Notes under the pieces: generated by a model
The model's input: the letters and a program-made list of their open reading frames with translations, nothing else
Databases searched by the model: none
Told to the model about the DNA's origin: nothing
Shown: piece after piece, positions 1-9,261 of the stretch
Position numbering within the stretch: the stretch's first letter is position 1
Layout: each line of letters begins with the position of its first letter
Source: Corynebacterium dentalis
GTDB lineage: Bacteria; Actinomycetota; Actinomycetes; Mycobacteriales; Mycobacteriaceae
DNA: 64,000 nt
Direction: 5' to 3'
NCBI RefSeq assembly: GCF_900232865.1
Contig: NZ_OCTS01000005.1
Coordinates: 186,001 to 250,000, forward strand
Program-made: the position numbers and the translations under genes

Positions 1-1
1 C

Positions 2-487
<486 letters not shown>

Positions 488-512
488 GACGATAGGCGAG
501 TAGGCAACAGTC

Positions 513-971
513 ATGAAGCTGGAATCGATGTACCAGGAAGTCATCCTGGATCACTACAAGCACCCGCAGCACGCGGGCTTGCGTGATCCGTTTAACGCCG
601 AGGTACACCACGTCAACACCTCGTGTGGCGATGAACTCACGCTGCGCGTCACGCTCAGCGATGACCTCAAGACCGTTCAGGATGTCTCTTATGACGCCAC
701 TGGATGTTCCATCAGCCAGGCGTCGACCTCGGTGATGGCGGAAGAGTTGGTGGGCAAGCCCGTCGACGAAGCGTTTGCCAAGCTGGCCGAGTTCGAGCGC
801 ATGGTCACCTCGCGCGGCAAGGTCGAAGGTGATGACGAGATCATTGGAGACGGCATCGCATTCGCCGGTGTGTCCAAGTACCCGGCACGCGTGAAGTGCG
901 CGCTGCTGGGGTGGAAGGCATTTGAGGCCGCAGCCTACGATGCCGGCGCACAGCCCGCCAAGCAAGACTAG
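513..971 (+). CDS. sufU: SufU Fe-S assembly / sulfur-transfer protein
   Basis: 152-residue NifU/IscU-like protein that accepts persulfide sulfur from SufS and passes it to the SUF scaffold. The zinc/sulfur ligand residues are present: Cys38 and Asp40 in TSCGDE, Cys65 in DATGCSISQAS, and a third Cys in RVKCALLGW. The SufU-specific insertion between the second and third Cys is present, which separates it from IscU. Length is normal. It sits between sufS and sufT on the same strand, so it is co-transcribed. Confidence 0.95.
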   Translation: MKLESMYQEVILDHYKHPQHAGLRDPFNAEVHHVNTSCGDELTLRVTLSDDLKTVQDVSYDATGCSISQASTSVMAEELVGKPVDEAFAKLAEFERMVTSRGKVEGDDEIIGDGIAFAGVSKYPARVKCALLGWKAFEAAAYDAGAQPAKQD

Positions 972-1007
972 AAATTCCTCACCACAGCAGAAGAAACGAG
1001 TGAAACA

Positions 1008-1418
1008 ATGACTGAACCGAACAGCAACCCTTCCGCACCGCAGATGGATCCCAACCCGATCAACGAGGTTCCGCAGCCTCCTGCTGAGCAGACTCAGGAG
1101 CAGCTGGAAATGTCCGGCAAGATCGAGGACTGCATGATGGACGTCATCGACCCTGAGCTGGGCATCAACGTGGTGGATCTCGGCTTGGTCTATGACACGT
1201 GGGTGGAGGATTCCACCGCCGTGGTGAACATGACTCTGACCTCGCCTGCGTGTCCTTTGACGGATATGATCGAGGATCAGGCCAATGCTGCCGTGGTGGG
1301 CACGCTGCAGGAGATCTCCGAGCTGCGTATCAACTGGGTATGGACTCCTGCCTGGGGCCCACAGATGATCAACGAGGAAGGCCGCGAGCAGCTGCGTTAC
1401 TTGGGCTTCTCCGTCTAA
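1008..1418 (+). CDS. sufT: SufT-like DUF59 (MIP18 family) Fe-S maturation protein
   Basis: 136 residues. The first 35 residues are Pro/Asn/Gln-rich and probably disordered; the rest is a DUF59 domain with the conserved segment IDPELGINVVDLGLVY and the Cys-containing SPACPLTDMI loop. DUF59 proteins assist Fe-S cluster insertion into target enzymes. Last gene of the suf operon; a hairpin at 1440-1462 follows. Confidence 0.92.
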   Translation: MTEPNSNPSAPQMDPNPINEVPQPPAEQTQEQLEMSGKIEDCMMDVIDPELGINVVDLGLVYDTWVEDSTAVVNMTLTSPACPLTDMIEDQANAAVVGTLQEISELRINWVWTPAWGPQMINEEGREQLRYLGFSV

Positions 1419-1424
1419 CTCAAC

Positions 1425-2621
1425 CTATTTACCTGCAGCGACCCGGATCATGTGTCCGGGTCGTTTCCATATCGGTTGTAGGAACGGGTGGTTAAATCCC
1501 GTGAATCCGCGCAGTGCCCACATTGTCGCGGCCACGGCGAGGCCGTCGTGCCCGGTGAGGTAGGTCAGTTGCCGTTGGGCGCCGAGTTGGAAGAACGCAT
1601 CGAAGAAGTCGCGCAGCGTGGTGTGGCTGGCCTGGCTGATGAGTTCTGCCCCTATCCGACGCAATGCTCGCGCAAGTTCCGCATTAGCCCGCCGAGCCAC
1701 CCGGTGCGCATTCCTGCGGGAAAGCCGGGCCTTCCGCGGCTGATGCGTGCCTTCCTGGCTGGCGTGATCCTCCGCGATGCGATCAAGTAGCTGGTCTACC
1801 TGGTTCAACGCGGCGCCCACCGAGTAGCCCGTGGCGGGATTGATAAGGCCTGCTGCTGCGCCGAAATAGTAGCGCTGGCCTGGTGGGCACGCGTCCATGG
1901 GACTCGCGCCCGCCTTCCGCGTGCCCATGGGGATGACCACCACTTCGCGGTGGAATTCCCCGCGCTGGAATTGCTCGCGCAAAACCTTGCGCCACTCGGG
2001 CGCTTCCGCATCGAGACGTGCCTCCAGCCGCTGCGTGAGCTCATCGATGAGCTGACGCGGCGATGTCCGGGTGGCTAGGACCGTCTCCTCACACAAGATT
2101 CCCTCGTCCGTGGGTTGGATGTACAGGAAACTCGGGGGAGAGGGCGTGGGTTGTTGCCAATCCATAAAGGTGGCGAGGTTGGCGTCGGAAAAAAGATGAC
2201 GGGGGAGCACATAACCCACCGCTACCTGCCAGAACACGCCGGTATCTGTGGGCGCTCCGGTGCAATCGATGACCACGCGATGCGGCGATCCGGTTGCGCT
2301 AGGCACGGTCCCGCGGCGAATCTTCGCAGTGCTCACCTCCACCTCGCGGCGTAGAGAATCCTTGTTCAGCATCGCGTAGGAATAGGCCAGCGGGCGCTCG
2401 CGATGCGTCACGGTGCGGGGCACGTAGGCGGGGGAGAAGAACCTTTGCCCCCACTCGGGCACCTCGGCCATCAGCGCCCCATACGTCGCGGGCCAGCGCG
2501 GTAATCTGCCCTCGGTCCGCACGCGAGGGTCCCAAGCCGTAACGTCCCACCCGCGTTCAGCGGCCCGAAGAGCAACGATGGCGCCGGCCGGACCCAGGCC
2601 AGCGATGTGCAGCACAACCAT
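1425..2621 (-). CDS. Lycopene cyclase family FAD protein
   Basis: 398 residues. N-terminal dinucleotide-binding fold with GLGPAG (residues 8-13) and an acidic residue after the second strand (TAWDP). Near residue 265 is AAAGLINPATGYSVG, the segment typical of CrtY/CrtL-type lycopene beta-cyclases. The family cyclises lycopene ends with FAD as a redox-neutral cofactor. No other carotenoid gene (crtE, crtB, crtI) lies in the window, so the substrate is uncertain. The coding sequence carries an exact copy of the dispersed 16-mer (2178-2193), read as LFSDANLA in a variable segment. Family call is good, exact reaction inferred. Confidence 0.75.
   Translation of the reverse strand: MVVLHIAGLGPAGAIVALRAAERGWDVTAWDPRVRTEGRLPRWPATYGALMAEVPEWGQRFFSPAYVPRTVTHRERPLAYSYAMLNKDSLRREVEVSTAKIRRGTVPSATGSPHRVVIDCTGAPTDTGVFWQVAVGYVLPRHLFSDANLATFMDWQQPTPSPPSFLYIQPTDEGILCEETVLATRTSPRQLIDELTQRLEARLDAEAPEWRKVLREQFQRGEFHREVVVIPMGTRKAGASPMDACPPGQRYYFGAAAGLINPATGYSVGAALNQVDQLLDRIAEDHASQEGTHQPRKARLSRRNAHRVARRANAELARALRRIGAELISQASHTTLRDFFDAFFQLGAQRQLTYLTGHDGLAVAATMWALRGFTGFNHPFLQPIWKRPGHMIRVAAGK
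1440..1462. terminator. Hairpin at the convergent ends of sufT and the cyclase gene
   Basis: GACCCGGA (1440-1447), 7-base loop, TCCGGGTC (1455-1462), followed by GTTTCC on the plus strand. The 8-bp perfect stem lies 22 bp after the sufT stop and inside the last codons of the minus-strand cyclase gene. Probably terminates the suf operon; the T-run is weak. Confidence 0.6.
2178..2193 (-). repeat. Dispersed word TTTTTCCGACGCCAAC, exact copy 1
   Basis: Exact 16-mer on the minus strand, extended on the right by CTCGCC. Sense to the cyclase gene, read LFSDANLA. Confidence 0.9.
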
Positions 2622-2687
2622 CTGACCGCTCCCGTTCCTCGACCCGGCTTAAGCAGGCACGATGCCTGCTCACAACAGGGGCAATGA

Positions 2688-2693
2688 TAGCGT
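2688..2693 (+). promoter_or_regulatory. -10 hexamer TAGCGT of a leaderless ABC-F transcript
   Basis: TANNNT hexamer with 8 bases between it and the GTG at 2702; no Shine-Dalgarno at matching distance from that GTG. It fits the leaderless pattern seen at many starts in this window. Confidence 0.5.
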
Positions 2694-2701
2694 GGATCGT
2701 T

Positions 2702-4333
2702 GTGATTGTGACCGAAGACCTTGAAGTACGGGTGGGCGCCAGGACCCTGCTGGACGCACCCGGACAGCTGCTGCGCGTACAACCGGGGGACCGCATCGGG
2801 CTGGTGGGCCGCAACGGTGCAGGCAAGACCACGACGATGCGCATCCTCGCAGGTGAGGGCGAACCTTATGGCGGAAAAGTGATCCGCAGTGGCGAGTTTG
2901 GCTACCTTCCGCAGGATTCCAAGGAAGGCGATATCGAGCAGACCGCCCGCGATCGCGTACTCTCCGCGCGCGGGCTGGATCAGATTCGCCGCACCATGGA
3001 TCGCCAGCAGGAGATCATGGAGACCACGGACAAGGACTCCGAACGGGACGCCGCGATTTCCAAGTACTCCCGCATGGAGGAGAAGTACTCCGCGCTGGGC
3101 GGCTACGAGGCGGACAGCGAGGCCGCACGTATCTGCGACGCCCTGGGCTTGGAAGAGCGCGTCCTGGACCAGCAACTCAAGACGCTCTCCGGTGGGCAGC
3201 GTCGTCGTGTGGAGCTGGCGCAGATTCTGTTTGCCGCCACCTCCGGCTCTGGGCGCTCCCAAACCACGCTGCTGCTGGACGAGCCGACCAACCACCTGGA
3301 CGCAGATTCCATTACTTGGCTGCGCGACTTCCTGAAAAAGCACGAGGGCGGGCTGGTCATGATCAGCCACGATGTCGAGTTGCTGGAGGCCGTGTGTAAC
3401 AAGGTCTGGTTCCTAGATGCCGTGCGCTCCGAGGCGGACGTCTACAACATGGATTGGAAGAAGTACCTGGATGCCCGGGCTACGGACGAGGCGCGTCGAC
3501 GCCGCGAGCGCGCCAATGCGGAGAAGAAGGCCGGGGCCTTGAAGGAGCAGGCTGCGAAGCTGGGTGCCAAGGCTACCAAGGCTCGCGCCGCCAAGCAGAT
3601 GACTGCACGCGCAGAGCGCATGATGGGCGAGTTGGACGAGGTGCGCGTGGACGATCGTGTGGCCACCATTTCCTTCCCAGAGCCTGCGCCGTGTGGCAAG
3701 ACCCCGATGAACGCCAAGGGGCTGACCAAGATGTATGGCTCGTTGGAGGTTTTCGCTGGCGTGGATCTTGCCATCGATAAGGGCTCGCGCGTGGTGGTGC
3801 TGGGATTCAACGGTGCTGGTAAGACCACGTTGCTGAAGTTGTTGGCCGGTGTGGAGCGCGTGGATGGCGAAGGTGGCATCGTCTCCGGCTATGGCCTGAA
3901 GGTGGGTTACTTTGCCCAGGAGCATGACAACATTGACGGCGATAAGAGCGTGTGGCAAAACGCCATCGAGTCTTGCCCCGATGCCGGCGAGCAGGATCTG
4001 CGTGGCGTGCTGGGAGCGTTCATGTTCTCCGGAGATCAGCTGAATCAACCTGCTGGCACGCTCTCCGGTGGCGAGAAGACCCGACTGTCCCTGGCTACCT
4101 TGGTCAGCTCGCGAGCTAACGTGCTGCTGCTGGACGAGCCGACAAATAACCTGGATCCACAGTCCCGCGAACAGGTTTTGGATGCGCTGCGCACCTACGA
4201 AGGTGCCGTGGTGCTGGTGACGCACGACCCAGGAGCTGTGAAAGCCCTCGATCCAGAACGGGTCATCGTGTTGCCAGATGGCACAGAGGACCTGTGGAAC
4301 GAGAGCTACATGGAGATCGTGGAATTGGCCTAG
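2702..4333 (+). CDS. ABC-F family ATPase (ribosome-associated)
   Basis: Two fused ABC domains without membrane segments. Walker A is GRNGAGKTT near residue 37 and GFNGAGKTT near 369; signatures are LSGGQRRR near 162 and LSGGEKTR near 453; both Walker B segments read LLLDEPTNHLD / LLLDEPTNNLD. A charged Lys/Ala/Arg-rich linker between the domains is the ABC-F hallmark that reaches into the ribosomal E site. An ATG at 2684 is in frame, but the GTG at 2702 gives the family N-terminus (VIVTEDLEVRVGAR) and has a -10 hexamer 8 bases upstream. Translation-factor role is from family knowledge. Confidence 0.92.
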   Translation: MIVTEDLEVRVGARTLLDAPGQLLRVQPGDRIGLVGRNGAGKTTTMRILAGEGEPYGGKVIRSGEFGYLPQDSKEGDIEQTARDRVLSARGLDQIRRTMDRQQEIMETTDKDSERDAAISKYSRMEEKYSALGGYEADSEAARICDALGLEERVLDQQLKTLSGGQRRRVELAQILFAATSGSGRSQTTLLLDEPTNHLDADSITWLRDFLKKHEGGLVMISHDVELLEAVCNKVWFLDAVRSEADVYNMDWKKYLDARATDEARRRRERANAEKKAGALKEQAAKLGAKATKARAAKQMTARAERMMGELDEVRVDDRVATISFPEPAPCGKTPMNAKGLTKMYGSLEVFAGVDLAIDKGSRVVVLGFNGAGKTTLLKLLAGVERVDGEGGIVSGYGLKVGYFAQEHDNIDGDKSVWQNAIESCPDAGEQDLRGVLGAFMFSGDQLNQPAGTLSGGEKTRLSLATLVSSRANVLLLDEPTNNLDPQSREQVLDALRTYEGAVVLVTHDPGAVKALDPERVIVLPDGTEDLWNESYMEIVELA

Positions 4334-4360
4334 CGCCCAGGTGGCGCTGGCTTAGGGGGT

Positions 4361-5308
4361 CTAGCGAGTCTTGAGAAAGTCCCACACCACCTGGGCAGCA
4401 GCCGGGTTGGAGGGGAACCACGTGTGCTCGCCACCGTTGACTGAATACACCCGGGTCTGTCCGCCGGTAGGGCATCCGCCGAGGGTGTACATATCGGTGC
4501 GGCCATTGGAGGTGGGGTTGGTCAGCGCCGTACTGGTGCAACCGTTGCGGGTGCCGATGCGCTGCGCGGCTTGAGGAACGCTGAAGTAGTCCCCGCCGTG
4601 CGCGTTGGATCCGCCGCCATAGAGCATGTGATCATCGGCAGTTCCGTGGATGAGTAGCGTGTCCACCGCTCCGGCCAAACAGTTGCTCAGCGTGGGGTTG
4701 TAGTACGCCCCAGCCACGGACGCCACGGCAGTAAATGCGCCTGGTGCCTGGCATGCCAGGGAGACAGCCATGCCACCACCGTTGGACAGCCCGGTGGCGT
4801 ACACGCGGGAGCTATCAACCTTGTACTGAGACTTGACCTTGCTCAGAATGGCCTGCACAAAGGCGACGTCCTGCCCGCGGCTGGTCTCGGCGTACTTGGG
4901 ACCTTCCCACGCCTGAGCCTTTCCCTCTGGGTAGACGATGATGGCCTCTTGACCAGCCACGTTGTTCAGGTCCGCGTAACCGCGATACATGGTGGCATCG
5001 TGCTGCCAGCCGGCGAAGCCAAACAGCACGGGGTAGGACTTGGTGGGATCCATGGTCGCGGGAGTCTCGATCAGGTATTCCCGATTGCTCTGTCCTGCCA
5101 CGTCCACTGCTGAACGAGTCAGGTTGGTTTGGCCCGGCACGGAAGGTACGGAGGGAGCTTGTCCGAGCTGATCGAGGATGCTGGCGATAACCTCCAGACT
5201 TCCCAGATCCACGCTGCCCAGGGTGGTTTGAGCATTCGCCGCAGGAGTGAATGCAGAGAATGCTAGAACTGTAGCGGCCGCCACTGATGCGATTTTCTTT
5301 AGATGCAC
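4361..5308 (-). CDS. Secreted polyhydroxybutyrate-depolymerase/feruloyl-esterase-like hydrolase
   Basis: 315 residues with a signal peptide (about residues 1-26, cleavage after ANA). Alpha/beta hydrolase: nucleophile elbow GLSNGG with the catalytic Ser, and a C-terminal GGEHTWF that supplies the catalytic His. The layout matches the LpqC/PHB-depolymerase esterase family, which cleaves carboxylic esters outside the membrane. Natural substrate unknown. Single gene, convergent with the ABC-F gene. Confidence 0.8.
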   Translation of the reverse strand: MHLKKIASVAAATVLAFSAFTPAANAQTTLGSVDLGSLEVIASILDQLGQAPSVPSVPGQTNLTRSAVDVAGQSNREYLIETPATMDPTKSYPVLFGFAGWQHDATMYRGYADLNNVAGQEAIIVYPEGKAQAWEGPKYAETSRGQDVAFVQAILSKVKSQYKVDSSRVYATGLSNGGGMAVSLACQAPGAFTAVASVAGAYYNPTLSNCLAGAVDTLLIHGTADDHMLYGGGSNAHGGDYFSVPQAAQRIGTRNGCTSTALTNPTSNGRTDMYTLGGCPTGGQTRVYSVNGGEHTWFPSNPAAAQVVWDFLKTR

Positions 5309-5393
5309 GAAGGAATATTAAACCAAGCCACGGGCCTTAGCAGATGTTTTTGGCGGCGATGGGGGTATGAGGAGACTAGCCCCTGACTGCACC

Positions 5394-6128
5394 TTATGAG
5401 CGCAGGTCGCGGGCGTGCTGCACGAAGGCTCGGAGGATCGAATTCGACGCCGACGTGTCGTGTCCCCTGAGGTCGTCATAGACCTCATTCTGTCGCTCGG
5501 GGGAAAAGTATCCGGCATCTTCGTAGAAGCTCAGGCGGCGGGCGATGCGATCTCCGTCCATCTCTGGATGGAATTGGGTTGCCCAGACGTTGGATCCCAT
5601 GCGGTACATGTGCACTGGACAGGTTGGGCCACCGGCCAAGAGCACCGCATTCTGCGGAAGCTGCAGCACGGAATCCTTGTGTCCGCCGAAGCCGAGGAAT
5701 TCCTGTGGCAACTGGGCACAAAGTGGATCATTTGCCGCCTGTTCTGTCAGCGCGATCTTGGTGACTCCCGCTTCCTCGGCGAAGTCGGAGCCTACTTGGC
5801 CTCCCAAGTAGTGGGCGAACAGGCTCGCGCCGTAGCAGGTAGCGATGATGGGGAAGCGCTGGTGTTCCAGAGCTTTCTGAACAAACTCCACGAGGCGTTC
5901 CGAAACTGCCGGCTGCCATACAGCGTCGTAAGGCTTGGTGATGGTGAACGCGCTGCCACCAATGAACACCCCGTCCACGTCCGAAAAATCGCCGAGTTCA
6001 CTGTCTGGCCGATCCAATACGCGCATATCCAGTTCTTCTGTACCGAGCCCGGACAGGGCGAGGAAATCGTCATATTCGGCATCGGCGATATGACGATTTT
6101 CGCGGAGGGCAAGCAGTACGAACTTCAC
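5394..6128 (-). CDS. Class I glutamine amidotransferase domain protein
   Basis: 244 residues, stand-alone GATase1 domain. The nucleophile Cys is in IATCYGASLF and the His in WATQFHPEMD, as in GuaA-type amidotransferases. It would release ammonia from glutamine or act as a gamma-glutamyl hydrolase-like enzyme; no synthetase domain is attached. I recall a similar amidotransferase gene near acn-acnR in C. glutamicum; here it lies about 3 kb from acnR. Confidence 0.8.
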   Translation of the reverse strand: MKFVLLALRENRHIADAEYDDFLALSGLGTEELDMRVLDRPDSELGDFSDVDGVFIGGSAFTITKPYDAVWQPAVSERLVEFVQKALEHQRFPIIATCYGASLFAHYLGGQVGSDFAEEAGVTKIALTEQAANDPLCAQLPQEFLGFGGHKDSVLQLPQNAVLLAGGPTCPVHMYRMGSNVWATQFHPEMDGDRIARRLSFYEDAGYFSPERQNEVYDDLRGHDTSASNSILRAFVQHARDLRS

Positions 6129-6178
6129 GCAAGCAACATTAACAGACAGCTTGGTCTACCAAAGAAACGTCCGAGTAG

Positions 6179-7012
6179 TTACATCCCCGGTCGGGGACCC
6201 ACCGCATTCAGTGCAGCCCTGATCTGTGCCTTTGCCAGATCCGTGGAGATAGTCGCAGACTCCTGATTCCCGCTGACCCAGCGGGCGACGGTCCATCCGT
6301 TGTTAAATTCCGGCTCGCCGTGATCCAGCGGGCCGTCCATCATCTTTAAGTCCAGGGGCACACCCCGATGAGAGGCCGGAGCGGAGAATTCCCCGGAGGT
6401 AAAGCGAAAAGGCTCCGAGCCATCAGTGGGGAAGACCTCCACTAGTGCCCGATAGCGGAAACGGACATCGTTATTCCGGACGTGATCCTCGCGATCATTG
6501 TTGTGCGAAGAATGCTGACGCACGCTACTAATCCACACGCCACCAACACGAGCAGGGGCATAGCTCAGCCAGCCATTGTTGAAGGCCTGGGAAATCATGG
6601 TGAGATTGGCGCGTCGGCGTCGGAAAGAAATCACATCGACAACCACCAAGAGCAACCCGATGGCCCCCAGGATCAGGCCGGCGAACAGGGCGGGACCGGG
6701 GATCAGGCAAAGAGCTACACCACCAATCAACAAAGCCAGTCCGATGACGCCAATCACGATCTGCGTGGTGGACATCCCGCCGCGAGAGCCAGCAACAGGC
6801 AGCCGCCCGTGGGACTCCAGGGCAGCCATCAAAGCGGGGGAGTTGGCCACGTGCGGATTCCGAGTATCGAATTGGCCAGATTCCGCACCCCTGCGGATTG
6901 CGCCGTCGGGGTCATCGATAACCGCCGAAGAACGCCCATAGTGGAATAGGGGAAGGTTGTCCGCCATCAGTTCAGTGCCATCCTCTCTGTACCATCCTCT
7001 CTCGAACGTCAT
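6179..7012 (-). CDS. Membrane protein of unknown function
   Basis: 277 residues. A soluble N-terminal part of about 78 residues is followed by two close hydrophobic segments (about residues 83-105 and 108-130), an Arg-rich turn (SFRRRRANL), and a soluble C-terminal domain of about 140 residues. No family recognised. The Arg-rich turn is encoded by a two-mismatch copy of the dispersed 16-mer (6613-6628). 15 bp downstream of the DUF711 gene on the same strand. Confidence 0.7.
   Translation of the reverse strand: MTFERGWYREDGTELMADNLPLFHYGRSSAVIDDPDGAIRRGAESGQFDTRNPHVANSPALMAALESHGRLPVAGSRGGMSTTQIVIGVIGLALLIGGVALCLIPGPALFAGLILGAIGLLLVVVDVISFRRRRANLTMISQAFNNGWLSYAPARVGGVWISSVRQHSSHNNDREDHVRNNDVRFRYRALVEVFPTDGSEPFRFTSGEFSAPASHRGVPLDLKMMDGPLDHGEPEFNNGWTVARWVSGNQESATISTDLAKAQIRAALNAVGPRPGM
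6613..6628 (-). repeat. Dispersed 16-mer, two mismatches
   Basis: Plus strand reads GTCGGCGTCGGAAAGA; the core TTTCCGACGCC is intact on the minus strand. Codes for the Arg-rich turn after the membrane segments. Confidence 0.65.
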
Positions 7013-7027
7013 GTCTGGAGCGCGCGC

Positions 7028-8392
7028 CTAGTTGCGCATTCCGTGAACCGGAGCGGGGATGAAGCCACCTCGGCCGATGAACTGCGCATTGCCCACGGAG
7101 TTGACGTCGATGATTGGCGCGTAGCCCAGCAGCCCACCGAAATTGACCTCGTCACCAGGCTTTTTCCCGGGCACGGGGATTACCCGCACGGCCGTGGTCT
7201 TGTGGTTCATCACGCCAATCGCAGCCTCATCGGCGATCATGCCGGCGATCGTCTCGGCACTGGTCTCTCCCGGCAACGCCACCATGTCAAAGCCCACCGA
7301 GCAGATGGCCGTCATGGCTTCCAATTTGTCCAAAGAAATGGAGCCGGAGCGCACGGCATCGATCATGCCCTTGTCCTCGGAGACCGGAATGAAAGAACCG
7401 GACAAGCCACCCACGCGAGAGCAGGCCATCATCCCGCCCTTCTTCACAGCGTCATTGAGCAGCGCCAACGCGGCAGTCGTACCGTGCGTGCCCACCTGAT
7501 CCAGGCCCATGTGCTCCAAGATGTGCGCCACGGAATCACCCAGCTCTGCGGTAGGAGCAAGAGACAAATCGATGATGCCGAACGGCACGCCCAACCGCTC
7601 CGAGGCCATGTTGCCCACCAGCTGACCGGCGCGGGTGATCTTGAACGCGGCCTTCTTAATTTCCTCTGCCACCTGATCCAGCGTGGCACCCTCCATCGAA
7701 CCAATCGCGCGATCCACCACGCCCGGGCCGGACACGCCCACGGACACCACACAGTCCGGCTCCTCCACACCGTGGAAAGCTCCAGCCATGAAGGGGTTAT
7801 CGCCCACAGAGTTGGCAAAGACCACCAGCTTGGCGCAGGCAATGGCATCGCGGTCGCTGGTCAGCTCCGCAGCTTCCTTGATGATGCGACCCATCTGCGC
7901 CACGGCATTCATGTTGATACCGGCGCGCGAGGAGGCGATATTCACGCTGCTGCAAACCACATCGGTTTCAGATAGCGCTTCCGGAATGGAACGAATCAAA
8001 AGCTTTTCGCTGGTAGTAGCACCCTTTTCCACCAACGCAGAGTAGCCGCCCACAAAATTGACACCCACTTCCTTAGCCGCCCGATCCAGCGCACGGGCCG
8101 CGTCCACAGGATTGCCCTCCACACCTGCGACCACCAAGGACACCGGCGTGACGGAAATGCGCTTATTCACAATCGGGATGCCCAGCTCCGCCTCGATGCC
8201 CTCACATACCTCCACCAGCTGCGAGGCCTGCTGCGAAACCCGGTCATAGATAGCCTGGCTGGTCTCCGCCATTGTGGGGCGAGTACAGCCCAGCAACGAA
8301 ATACCCATGGTCACCGTCCGGATATCCAGGCGGTATTTCTCGATCATCTCGATGGTCTCGAAAATCCGGTTGGGATTAAACACTCCGCCCAT
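7028..8392 (-). CDS. PFL family protein (DUF711/UPF0210)
   Basis: 454 residues, full length for the DUF711/UPF0210 family, recognisable by [13 protein letters not shown] at the N-terminus, [18 protein letters not shown] and [16 protein letters not shown]. Structurally related to pyruvate formate lyase-like barrels; biochemical role unknown. The ACT-domain partner ends 3 bp upstream, a pairing conserved across bacteria and archaea. Confidence 0.9.
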   Translation of the reverse strand: MGGVFNPNRIFETIEMIEKYRLDIRTVTMGISLLGCTRPTMAETSQAIYDRVSQQASQLVEVCEGIEAELGIPIVNKRISVTPVSLVVAGVEGNPVDAARALDRAAKEVGVNFVGGYSALVEKGATTSEKLLIRSIPEALSETDVVCSSVNIASSRAGINMNAVAQMGRIIKEAAELTSDRDAIACAKLVVFANSVGDNPFMAGAFHGVEEPDCVVSVGVSGPGVVDRAIGSMEGATLDQVAEEIKKAAFKITRAGQLVGNMASERLGVPFGIIDLSLAPTAELGDSVAHILEHMGLDQVGTHGTTAALALLNDAVKKGGMMACSRVGGLSGSFIPVSEDKGMIDAVRSGSISLDKLEAMTAICSVGFDMVALPGETSAETIAGMIADEAAIGVMNHKTTAVRVIPVPGKKPGDEVNFGGLLGYAPIIDVNSVGNAQFIGRGGFIPAPVHGMRN

Positions 8393-8395
8393 CGT

Positions 8396-8665
8396 CTAGA
8401 CCTCGTTCATCGCGGTAAACAGATCCTCGGACTGAATCCGAATCACCTGCTGCTTGGACTTTTCCACCGGCTCCAACGCGGCACGGATCTCCGCCAGCGA
8501 GGTCTGCGCGTCATCGAACTCCACGCGCAGAATCATAGTGAAGTAGCCAGACATCAACGTCTGAGACACATCCACAATGTTGACGCCGAGCTCGGCGAGG
8601 GCAGTAGACACAGACGCAATAATTCCGGTGCTGTCGATGCCGGTTACAGTCATAATGGCGAACAT
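8396..8665 (-). CDS. ACT domain protein (UPF0237)
   Basis: 89 residues, a single ACT domain from the first residues (FAIMTVTGIDSTGIIASVSTAL). ACT domains bind small ligands, commonly amino acids. It is directly upstream of the DUF711 gene, so it probably supplies ligand sensing for that protein. Related to GcvR-like regulators but lacks a second ACT domain. Confidence 0.9.
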   Translation of the reverse strand: MFAIMTVTGIDSTGIIASVSTALAELGVNIVDVSQTLMSGYFTMILRVEFDDAQTSLAEIRAALEPVEKSKQQVIRIQSEDLFTAMNEV

Positions 8666-8712
8666 GCGTCCATCCTAAACCCTCGCGAGACAGCCCCCGG
8701 CCCCACGTGCTC

Positions 8713-8718
8713 TACTGT
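8713..8718 (+). promoter_or_regulatory. -10 hexamer TACTGT before the DUF1990 gene
   Basis: TANNNT followed by 6 bases and the ATG at 8725; no Shine-Dalgarno. Leaderless arrangement. Confidence 0.45.
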
Positions 8719-8724
8719 GGAGCC

Positions 8725-9261
8725 ATGGCTCCGAAACCGCAGCTCACGTACCCCAGCTCGCTTCGCTTTCTCACCCTGGATGTGGTGCGAGGTGGTTCTT
8801 TTTCCGACGCCAACCTCGCTCCCTCCTGGCATGTCACCGAGTACTCAGAGGTGCTCGGCCACGGCGAGGCCTGCTACCGAGCGGCTGCCTATCGGCTGTT
8901 CTCCTGGCGAGCCCACTGGGAAGCCGGCGTGGGCGTGACCCAGCACAATGTCGGCTCCCACGAAATCGTCAACGTCCACTTCGGACCGACCAGCAACCCA
9001 TGCTTGATCCTGCACCGCAGCCAGACCGCCCGCCGTGCCGCGCTGGTCTACGGCACACTGCCCGGGCATGTGGAACGCGGCGAAGAAGCCTTCATTGTGG
9101 AGATGTCCGAAAGTGGGGAAGTCACAGGACGCTGCCTGGCGTTTTCCCAGCACGCATGGTGGCTAGCGAAACTCGGTGCACCCGTGGCCCGCGGGGTGCA
9201 GCTGGCCATCACGCGCAGGTACGTGCGCGGGATGGTCCCGCAGAGCAGACAGCGGGACTAG
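8725..9261 (+). CDS. DUF1990 domain protein
   Basis: 178 residues, the usual size for DUF1990. Typical segments are YRAAAYRLFSWRAHWEAGVGV, the family start LTYPSS, and YGTLPGHVERGEEAF. The ATG at 8725 is preferred over an in-frame GTG at 8707 because a TANNNT box ends 6 bases before it. Its stop codon overlaps the acnR stop on the other strand (TAG/CTA). An exact dispersed 16-mer (8799-8814) encodes SFSDANLA in a variable N-terminal loop. Function unknown; some homologues are annotated as possible membrane or lipid-related proteins. Confidence 0.85.
   Translation: MAPKPQLTYPSSLRFLTLDVVRGGSFSDANLAPSWHVTEYSEVLGHGEACYRAAAYRLFSWRAHWEAGVGVTQHNVGSHEIVNVHFGPTSNPCLILHRSQTARRAALVYGTLPGHVERGEEAFIVEMSESGEVTGRCLAFSQHAWWLAKLGAPVARGVQLAITRRYVRGMVPQSRQRD
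8799..8814 (+). repeat. Dispersed word TTTTTCCGACGCCAAC, exact copy 2
   Basis: Exact 16-mer, preceded by GGTTC and followed by CTCGC; the right flank matches copy 1. Confidence 0.9.
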
